20,000 bases of DNA from Anaeromyces robustus. Lineage: Eukaryota; Neocallimastigomycota; Neocallimastigomycetes; Neocallimastigales; Neocallimastigaceae. The translations under genes and the position numbers were made by a program. The notes beneath the pieces are model-generated. The model did not search any database. It worked only from the letters and a program-made list of their open reading frames with translations, and was not told the origin of the DNA. Positions 12,431 to 20,000 of the stretch are shown in pieces (within the stretch, counting starts at the first letter, position 1; the number at the start of each line of letters is the position of its first letter). The stretch is taken from assembly GCA_002104895.1 (NCBI GenBank), contig MCFG01000206.1, positions 2,501-22,500 on the forward strand, read 5' to 3'.

Positions 12431-14358
12431 ATTAATATTAATATTAATATTAATATTAATATAAAATTAGGTGCAAAAAAATCCAGCATTATTTGATTTT
12501 TTAGATTTAGCAACATTATCTGTTTATATTATGGAAATTGTTGTAAAATGGTATATAGATTTTTTGGGATTTTGGTTAAGTGGATGGAACATTTTTGATT
12601 TCGCTTTAGTCGCTGTTGGAATTCTTGGAAGATGTATGAAAAAAAAATTATATATATATATTTTTATTTACAATAATACTTAATATCAATATTATCAATA
12701 TTATTAATTAAGATGCTTCTGTTCTTGGTAGTAATAGTCGTATTTTAAAGATTCTTAGAGTATTACGTTCATTACGTTCATTTAAAAGTATTACATTTAT
12801 GTCTGGTATTCAAGCAATTATTGCAACATTAATTAATTCAGTTCCTGGTAATTAAATAAATTAACATATACAATAATATAAATTATAAAAAAGTTAGAAT
12901 ATATGAATTCATGTTAATATAAAATGTAATAACAATATATAATATTTGATATTAAAACAAAAAATATTGGGAATAAATATTATAGAAATGATCAATATTG
13001 TCATTTTATTATTAATTTTTATGTTCATTTTTGCTGTACTGGGAGTTACATTATTTTCACCGTATGATGAAAAGGATTTTGGAAATTTAGCATCAACTAT
13101 GTATACACTCTTTATTCTATTAACGCAAGATGGTTGGACAGATATTTATGATTATTTATATGTATGAAAAATAAAATTTTAATCAAATAATTAATTTCTT
13201 AATTATTTGATTAAAGATAATCATTTTACATATATTATTATTTTTTAGTTTTTAAAAAAAAATAATTTTTTTAATATGTATTTATTTTAATATCAATTAA
13301 TAATTTTTTCCATTTATTTTTTTTTTATTATATGAACAAAAATAGGACGCTGGACAATCTCTATTTGCTTCTATATATTTTAGTCTTTTTATCATCATTG
13401 GACCATTTATTTTTATTAATATGATTGTTGCTGTGGTCGTTACAAATTTTGTACATATTTTTTATTCTTTGTTTTTTTTTTTATTTTATTATTAGTTTTT
13501 TTTTTTAATTTTTTAATAAAAAGAATATTGTCTGAATATTTGATAAATAGTTTTATTAATATTATTATACAAAACATATATATATTATAAATATTATAAT
13601 AGGAAAAATTTTATATAGAAAAGAAGAAACAAGAAAAATTAAAGATGAGAAAACTAGTAACTGAAAAGGCTACAGGTAAATAACAATTATTATTATCTTT
13701 TATTTTAACTATTACATTCATTAATTTTATGTATATATAAATATATATAATAGAGGGAAAAGGAACATTTCAAAGAAGTATTTTACCATTTCCTGATACA
13801 AATAGTTCCGTATATAAAGAACAAATACCCTATGAAATACCTGTAAATTTTTGTTTAATATTTTATTTTGATAATTTTTATAAATATTTCTCCATTATGC
13901 TAATTTTATTATTATTAGGATTTTAGTAAAATTTCTCTTGAAAAACTTCATAAATATTTCTTAATCTTAATGTTGATAGAAGAAAACTTAAAAGAATTCC
14001 TTGAAATTAAAACAGAATTGGTTGAAGTAATATATTAGATATGAAAATAATTAAATATTATTAAATATACCAATATATATATAAGAACAAAGTACATGGA
14101 ATAAATACTAATATATATATATATATATATAGATATTCAAAGTTGTGCAAGAAACACAAGATGCTTTAGATGAAGGTTCTGAAAGTTCAGAAGATGAGAA
14201 TATTATTATTGATGATGACGAGGTATTTATTAATTCCAATATATATATTATATTTAAAGAAAATAAGTAATTAATTATAAATATATATTTTTTTTAAAAA
14301 TCATTAGAACCGTGATGTACTTTCAAGATGGATCAGAAGTAAACATCTCAATGTTTAA
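10965..14358 (+). CDS. CatSper-family voltage-gated cation channel subunit
   Basis: This is a single-domain six-helix ion channel of the CatSper type, which in animals forms the flagellar calcium channel as a four-subunit complex. Exons: 10965-11102, 11278-11532, 11863-12054, 12471-12633, 12713-12847, 12986-13161, 13346-13450, 13603-13675, 13754-13842, 13919-14026, 14133-14222, 14308-14358. All joins are in frame, giving 524 aa. After a 170-residue cytoplasmic N-terminus come S1 (172-190), S2 (about 203-224), S3 (231-248) and S4, which has basic residues at every third position from R259 to K274 (RILKILRVLRSLRSFK). S5 spans 296-319, the pore loop carries TQDGW (341-345), and S6 ends with FINMIVAVVVTNF (388). 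TQDGW fits the CatSper T-x-D-x-W filter. The tail is charged and coiled-coil-like, with SLEKLHKYFLIL and IEENLKEFLEIKTEL, then Glu/Asp-rich. One repeat only and no EF-hand argue against four-repeat Cav/Nav and two-repeat TPC channels. The exon 2 donor (GTGTAA) is unusual but needed for frame. Confidence 0.88.
11541..11596. repeat. Direct duplication in CatSper-like intron 2
   Basis: A 23-base segment starting ataattaacattcatt occurs at 11541-11563 and again at 11574-11596, a period of 33 bases. It lies just inside the intron after the GTGTAA donor and looks like a local tandem duplication. Confidence 0.85.
12081..12290. repeat. 13-base minisatellite grading into (TTA)n, CatSper-like intron 3
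   Basis: The left part contains tandem copies of a 13-base unit, GATTATTACTATT, with C/T and G/T variants. From about 12190 it becomes an almost pure TTA/ATT triplet array to about 12290. Long open frames that read as poly-Leu or poly-Tyr here are artefacts of the triplets; splicing removes the whole tract. Confidence 0.9.
12376..12464. repeat. Compound (ACA)n-(ATA)n-(ATATTA)n repeat next to a 3' splice site
   Basis: ACA/ATA triplets pass into TAA triplets and then into about six ATTAAT/ATATTA hexamers. The array ends about six bases before the AG acceptor of CatSper-like exon 4 (12471). The hexamers also form candidate branch-point strings of the TTAAT type. Confidence 0.85.
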
Positions 14359-14835
14359 GCTTGACTTGAAAAATACTATTTCTGTTTCAATTCATATTAA
14401 TATATTATTTTTTTAAAAAAAAATTGTAAAAAGATTTTCCATATTTATTTTTTTAATAATGTTGTTCTTATAATTTTAAATGAATCTATCAGTTTTATAT
14501 ATATATATATATATTGATTAATCAAAGTAATATTAATACTAAGATAATAAAATTTTATTTTTGTTGGTAAAAAAAAAAAATAAAAAAATAAAAAAAAATA
14601 AAAAAAATAAAAAAAAATAAAAAATAGAAATAATAATAATAATAAAGCAATGTAGAATTTAAATAATTTTAATAATAATTTATTTAGTATATGATTTAAT
14701 AATCTTTGTATAAATAACATTTTTTTTATAAAATAAATTATAAATATAAATTTAATTTATATAAGCTTATGTTTAATATGTTTATTATAATATTTAATAT
14801 TTATTGTATTAAATATTATACGAAGTTATAATAAT
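14359..14835. other. Convergent intergenic region between the CatSper-like and CD2BP2-like genes
   Basis: Two 3' ends meet here. I see no gene. An A-rich tract at about 14571-14625 repeats AAAAAAT units, and open frames across it are low-complexity artefacts. I looked specifically for a GYF-domain exon belonging to the gene on the right and found none. Confidence 0.6.
14571..14625. repeat. A-rich (A6-8 T)n tract
   Basis: Runs of six to eight A separated by single T follow one another for about 55 bases, in the shared 3' region of two convergent genes. Confidence 0.8.
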
Positions 14836-15256
14836 TTAATTATTTTTAGTATCATTATTATTATCTATTGTGTATTTTATTTCTGGTATAATTTTAGCTA
14901 TATCAGGTGATATTTCAACTTTATCACCCGGAGTCCAGTCATCATCCAATTCCTCTGCAATTCTTAATTTTCTTACAATTGATTCATAACTTTCTTCATA
15001 TATCGCTGAATATCATAGAAATTGTATATATGTAAATATTATTAATAACAAATAATTATATTATATTATATTATATATATCTAAATATTTTAAAAAAAAA
15101 AAAAAAAAAATTAATTTACAATAATCTCCTAATGATATCATTTTTTCTGCAATTGCTGTTATCGCTTCAATACTTTTTTGACTCGCTTCTGATGACTCCT
15201 TTACAGGCTATTATAATATTTTTTATAATAATTATTTCATATTAAAATTAAATTTT

Positions 15257-15289
<33 letters not shown>

Positions 15290-17264
15290 TATTATTATTT
15301 ATTCACATGTATTTATATATTTATTAATATTTACTTCTTTTTTATTTTTATTCTTTTTTTCTAGCATTTTTTGTTTCCATTTTGGTATTTTTTTATTGCT
15401 TCCACCAAATCTTTTCATTGCCTTTATATATAATAAATGATAATTGTATAATATATATATAGATATATAGATGTATAAATATTTTAAATATTTAATAAAT
15501 TTTAATTTGAAAATAATATAATGAAAAAATAAATAAATAAATAAATATTTTATAAATTTTAAAATTCAATTTATTTATAAAAATTATTAATAATATTAAC
15601 ATTTAACAAAGTTTCTCTTGGTTTCATTATCATAATTAAAGCCTTATAATATTCATTTTTACTGAGATTAATATCCAATTCTTCTTTATCTTGTTGTCTT
15701 ATTTTTTCTTCTTGTTTTTCTTTTGCAGCTTTCGCCTTTTATTAATAATATTATAATATAATATATAATGATATAATAATATAATAATATTTCAATACAA
15801 TAATTGAGAAAAGATAAAATACACATCATAATTATATATTAACCTTCATTATATCAGATTTTGTAATATCTTCAAGCCAGTTGTCATATACTTGATTTTG
15901 ATCTTTTTTAGGTATATAATGACCATTTTCATCAAAATCACTATATTTGTTTATATTTATATTTATATATATTAAATATTGATTAACCAATAGTATAATG
16001 TAAAAAAAAAAAAAATGATGGATTATTAGTAAAATAACAAATTTTTACATAATAAACTAAAGAAGACTTTAAAATTAAAGATTTTTACCCTTCTTCTAAA
16101 TCTTTATCCATATTAAATGGCATCATTTTTTCTTCTTCATCATCTTCTGGCACATTCCATTCTTCACCTTCTATATCTGATCTTTTCATAAATGTTATTT
16201 TTTTCTTTTTTTCTATTATTATATAGTATAAATATTTTAATTATTATTATAGCATTACTAGTAAAGATTATAGTTATTTTTTCATTATTCTTTCTTTATT
16301 GTTATTATTCTTTTTATTCATTAAAAAAAATAAGTACCATTCTTTTTCTTATCTGTAGCCTCGTCAGCAAAAATATCATAATCATCATTATTTTCATTAT
16401 TATTATTGTCTTCATCATCAGAATCAGAATCACTATTATATCCATCTTTAAAAATATTATTATCAAATATTAAGTTAATTTAAGGTATATACAGATTTTA
16501 TATTTATTGTTTTAATAGTTATCAAAAGTTAATATGATAATGTGTCTTTTAATATTATACCTAAATTAACACGTCCATGAAGATTTTTTGCTATATCAAT
16601 ACATAATATAATATTATTTTTTACAATTAATATAATATTCATATAACCAAAAAGAATAATAAAATAAAAAATAAATATAAAAAATAAATATATTATTAAT
16701 AAAATAAATTGAAAAAAAAAATATATTTAAATACTATTAATTTTACTTTAATAATGAATATAATTAAAAATGAAATTAAATTAATTAAAATAGTATTATT
16801 ATTATATACTCTTATATTTTATATTATTTTTTTTATACTCATTATAATAAAATGTTATTAAATTAATTAAACTAATATATTATTAAATACTCTTATATTT
16901 TATATTATTTCTTTATACTTATTATAATAATAAAATGTAATTAAATTAATTAAAATAATATATTATTAAATACTTTTATTTTATTATAATGAGTATAAAA
17001 AAAATAATATAAAAGTAAAAAAAAATAAAAAGACTAATATTTTATTAAAATTTAAATTATACATTTTTCAAAATCTTCAATTTCTTCTTCTTCGTCATCA
17101 TCCTCATCTTCAATGATATTATTATATTTTTCCTTATTATTAATTTTTTTTCCTTCATCCGTAGTAAAATGATTAACGATTGTTTCATTATTAAATCTTA
17201 CTTTTTTACTTGGTGCATCCTCTGAATCATTTTTGCGTTTTAATGGTTTATCGTCAGAAGCCAT
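14836..17264 (-). CDS. CD2BP2: CD2BP2/Lin1-family protein lacking the GYF domain
   Basis: CD2BP2 (U5-52K, yeast Lin1/Snu40) binds the U5 snRNP and acts in spliceosome assembly in the nucleus. Exons in gene order: 17063-17264, 16561-16590, 16338-16445, 16089-16212, 15844-15940, 15601-15735, 15335-15421, 15120-15207, 14836-15005. All joins are GT-AG and in frame, giving 346 aa. The N-terminus has basic KRK and KKVRFN motifs and an acidic run. LHGRVNLDGYNSDSDSDDED follows at 71-90. The family core is MMPFNMDKDLEEGDFDENGH (143-162), then VYDNWLEDI (172-180), a lysine-rich helix, KPRETLLNAMKRFGG (225-239, cf. GETVLGALRRLG) and the EKMISLGDY(S)IYEESYE region. The animal protein then has a C-terminal GYF domain. 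Here the chain instead ends with LDDDWTPGDKV and a short tail to TAA, and no GPF/GYF motif appears in any downstream frame. A gene that has lost the domain fits best; a missed distal exon is possible but unsupported. Confidence 0.85.
16775..17014. repeat. 82-83 base tandem array with inverted third copy, CD2BP2-like intron 1
   Basis: Copies begin at 16775, 16857 and 16940 with the same opening (attaaattaattaaa), giving periods of 82 and 83. Copies 1 and 2 continue with matching ATACTCTTATATTTTATATT sequence. In copy 3 the right half is in the opposite orientation, so 16979-17014 is the perfect reverse complement of 16817-16852 (36 bases). The array fills much of the 472-base first intron of the CD2BP2-like gene. 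Confidence 0.9.
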
Positions 17265-17903
17265 ATTAAATATTAATTATTTTGAACTCTATTTTTATTT
17301 TTTCTTAAATTATTATTATTACTATTGTTGCTGTTATTCTTATTTAAAGAAAATTGAAATTATTAATTTATAGTTTTATTGTTAATTTTTATAATTTTTC
17401 TAAATTATAATTTTATAAAAAAAAAAGCAAAAAGTTAATATTATTAATAAATTAAAACTAATAATTATTATTTTTGTAATGTTGATATATATAATATTAA
17501 AATGCTTATTTTTTTTATAATATTTTAAATTTATGATTATGAAGGTATTATTATAATTACCACTTTGTATATATTATATTTTGTTATAAAAAAATATTAA
17601 TATATTAATACTTCAGATGTATCATAATTTTTAATATAAATAAATTTGAAAATGCAACACTATATAAGGAAAAAATATATAAAATTTGTAACCATAGTTA
17701 AATAGTTCATATATGCTTATATATTTTATTTTATTTTTTTTTTTTTTTTATGTTTTTAATTTATGATATATATTATTATTAAAATTTTTGTTATTATACA
17801 ATTTATAATAAATAGTTTATTTTTAATAGTCTTATTTAAAATTTAAAATTTGCATAAAAAAATTTTTCTTGCTAATTATATTAAATTTTAATTACTACAT
17901 TAG
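17265..17903. other. Intergenic region between the CD2BP2-like and LRR genes
   Basis: This spacer holds the promoter of the CD2BP2-like gene (right of 17264, reading left) and the 3' end of the LRR gene. I see no coding frame with convincing composition. It has T-runs (for example 17733-17749) and is otherwise featureless A/T. Confidence 0.55.
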
Positions 17904-18205
17904 TTAGAAAATATGTGATTTATATATTAAAAAAAGATTAATTATTAATAGTAATAAAATTCCATTGAGTGATATAGGTGAAATGTTACTAAATGCAGAA
18001 GAACACGAAAGTGATTCTTTCAGTTTTTTATAATCAGATTGTGTCATATCATTTTGGTAAAAATTACATATTTCTAAAGAATTTGTTGGAATGAATGATA
18101 CATTGGTTATTTTTAAATTATTATCATTCAAATATCTATATTATATATATTGAAAATTTAAAAAATTAATATTCATAATTCTATGCAATAATTATATTAT
18201 AATAT

Positions 18206-18237
<32 letters not shown>

Positions 18238-19977
18238 GCAATTTACAATCGTTCTAACTTTGATAGCTTATTTAAATTTTCTGGAATTTCACCATGAAGT
18301 TTATTGCTATGAAGATCTCTGAGTTTTGTATATTTAAAAAATATAATATATATATATTAATAATAATAAAAACAATGATAATAAAGATCTTTTTATATAA
18401 TTTATATTTATATTGATTTAATACAATGTTTCTAGTTTAGATAGGTTTCCAATTGCTTCTGGTATTTCCCCAAAAATTTGATTACCATGTAGGTTTCTGA
18501 AAAAATAGTTTAAATAAAAAATTAATGATAATTGTTATAAATAAAAATGTTTTGAAATAATAAATATTTATAATTTTTTATAGTTGATATTTTACAATGA
18601 AATTAAATTAGATAAGTTTCCAATAGATGATGGTATAGTATCGTTAAGATTATTATAATATAACCATCTAATATTTATAAAATTTTATATTCGAAAATAT
18701 GTAATTTTAATATTAAACATTATTATATATTTTAATAAAATATTTTTTTAAAGAAAATTAAATCTTACAAATATTTTAAATTTTTTAGATTTCCTATATT
18801 CTCAGGTATTTTACCATAAAATCTATTAGTTCCTAAAAATCTGTTTTAAATATATATATAATATATTTAATAATCAAATAATAATAATAATAATAATAAT
18901 TAAAAATAATATATATATTACAATTTTTCTAAATCTTGTAAATCACAAATTTCATCTGGAATTTCTCCTTCAATATCATTTTCTTCAAAATTTCTATATT
19001 AATATGAATGTTTTATTATGATATATATTTAATAATGAAAATAATATTCATGTATATATAACATTATATATTAATTTTTTAATAGAGTATTTTTTTTACT
19101 ATTTGTTATAATGAACATACAATTCAATTATTGTATTATTTTTACAAATGACATTATTATTATTATAGCAACATCGAAATTTGCTTATATTAGTTTCATC
19201 ATAATATTCTTCTTCTGATAAATCAATATAAGCCCATGAAGTATCCATACCCCAACCTTCCATTATTTTTAAAATTTTTACACATTCATCACTTGTATCA
19301 TTCCCTGTTGAATTACTTATTAATAAATCATTCGATAGATAATTATAGTTTTTGGCTAATTTACTTTTATTATCAATTTTGGTCTTATAATTATTACTAT
19401 TATCAATACTTTTTAAATTTTTATTCCTATTCTTATGTTTAAATTTATTGAGAGATTTTTGTTGTTTACTATATTTAGAATATATATTTTTAGAATTCGC
19501 TTTGTTTGATACTTCTCTTTTATTTAAAACTCTTTTCTTCTTTCCATTTTGTCCATAACGTTTCCTACTATTATATGCTTTTTCTTTTAATATATAATAT
19601 AAAAATGTTATAATAATAATATTAATAAAAAAAAAACTTTGATGTATATTCTCAATATTTTGGTATAATAAATATTTAATAAAGATATTCTTTTTTTTTT
19701 TTATTTAAATTTTACTTTTAATATTTTGTTTTATTGAAACTCTTCCATTTTTCAATTCTTTTTTAGAATTAACATTTCTTCTACTATTTTCGTAAAAATA
19801 TCTTTTATTTGTTTCATCCACATAATAATTATTTCTCTTTATTTTTTAGGATAATTGTAATAATAATAAAAAAAAAAGTTATATAAATTATTTAAATAAC
19901 TTGATACAATAAAATTTCAATTATACAATTATATTGTAATATATATTATTTTTTAATATTACCTTAAACAGATTCAT
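17904..19977 (-). CDS. Plant-type leucine-rich-repeat surface protein, one exon per repeat
   Basis: This is a predicted cell-surface LRR protein; ligand unknown. Favoured exons in gene order: 19963-19977, 19716-19836, 19121-19583, 18922-18993, 18769-18840, 18596-18667, 18425-18496, 18247-18318, 17904-18135, giving 396 aa in frame. Residues 6-140 are basic and low-complexity. A cysteine cap follows (C146, W156, C183, C184, C192), resembling the LRRNT of plant LRR proteins. Then come five 24-residue repeats (200-319) of the plant-specific pattern, such as LHGNQIFGEIPEAIGNLSKL and FYGKIPENIGNLKNLKYL, and a partial sixth. C343 and C364 may form a C-terminal cap. A hydrophobic segment (371-390) ends the chain and could be a membrane span or a non-canonical GPI signal. 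The favoured model has no signal peptide. A hydrophobic stretch at about 19586-19646 would supply one if spliced in. The frame is open to the window edge, so an earlier start is possible. Confidence 0.8.
19586..19646 (-). other. Hydrophobic coding-like segment, possible alternative signal-anchor exon
   Basis: In frame with the third LRR exon and directly upstream of it, this stretch reads NIHQSFFFINIIIITFLYYI, a clear membrane-type sequence, followed by LKEKA. It has no Met of its own. An AG at 19647-19648 would let the five-residue first exon (MNLFK, phase 0) splice directly to it. That would make a classic N-terminal signal peptide or anchor and skip the basic second exon. In the favoured model it is the end of an intron. 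Confidence 0.4.
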
Positions 19978-20000
19978 TTTATTTATAATAATAATTTTCA

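Noticed and set aside
10965-14358. Assignment of the channel to Cav/Nav or two-pore channels
   Set aside because: Only one six-helix repeat is encoded before a proper stop codon, and the pore fits the CatSper T-x-D-x-W pattern.
14445-14720. Leu/Phe-rich open frame on -, considered as a missing GYF exon
   Set aside because: It crosses an A-rich repeat and contains no GPF or GYF-like motif.
16192-16473. Hydrophobic open frame on +
   Set aside because: It runs antisense across exon 3 and part of exon 4 of the CD2BP2-like gene and the intron between them, and its Ile/Phe content comes from A/T-rich sequence.
19236-19442. Tyr/Leu-rich open frame on +
   Set aside because: It is antisense to the large LRR exon that encodes the cysteine cap.
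1-20000. tRNA and rRNA genes
   Set aside because: I scanned the less A/T-rich stretches on both strands and found no T-loop (GGTTCGAATCC-like) or rRNA-like sequence.

Overview
The window is nuclear DNA of a eukaryote with extreme A+T content. Coding exons are islands in near-pure A/T and are broken by many short GT-AG introns. It encodes an intraflagellar transport protein (IFT88) and a CatSper-type sperm/zoospore cation channel, so the organism should make motile cilia or flagella. With fungal-type gene density, Asn/Lys/Ile-rich proteins and a plant-type leucine-rich-repeat protein, the best guess is a zoosporic fungus, most likely an anaerobic gut fungus (Neocallimastigomycota). That assignment is inference from content and composition; no marker gene was searched.

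Layout: 1-999 is A/T-rich upstream sequence. IFT88 lies on + at 1000-4475 (11 exons, predicted 796 aa). It faces a RasGAP-domain gene on - at 5014-8597 (8 exons, predicted 902 aa). The 8598-10964 stretch holds one intronless orphan reading frame on - (9352-9801), a few short coding-like islands, and a (TTTA)n tract of about 267 bases. The CatSper-like channel lies on + at 10965-14358 (12 exons, 524 aa). It converges on a CD2BP2/Lin1-family gene on - at 14836-17264 (9 exons, 346 aa) that lacks the C-terminal GYF domain. A plant-type LRR surface protein lies on - at 17904-19977 (9 exons in the favoured model, 396 aa). Its five central repeats are each carried by a separate 72-base exon.

I joined all exons by hand from reading frame, GT/AG sites, intron phase and similarity to known families. 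Every junction listed preserves frame, but none is confirmed by RNA. The weakest parts are the N-terminus of the LRR gene, where two splice choices include or skip a hydrophobic segment, and the first 48-base exon of the RasGAP gene.

Functionally, IFT88 (axoneme assembly) and the CatSper-like channel (flagellar calcium entry) both point to the zoospore flagellum. The RasGAP, the spliceosomal CD2BP2-like factor and the LRR protein are not obviously linked to them, and I see no operon or gene cluster in the bacterial sense. The most interesting signals are the fungal CatSper-type channel, the exon-per-repeat LRR gene, the GYF-less CD2BP2 homologue, and a perfect 36-base inverted repeat inside a tandem array in the first CD2BP2 intron.
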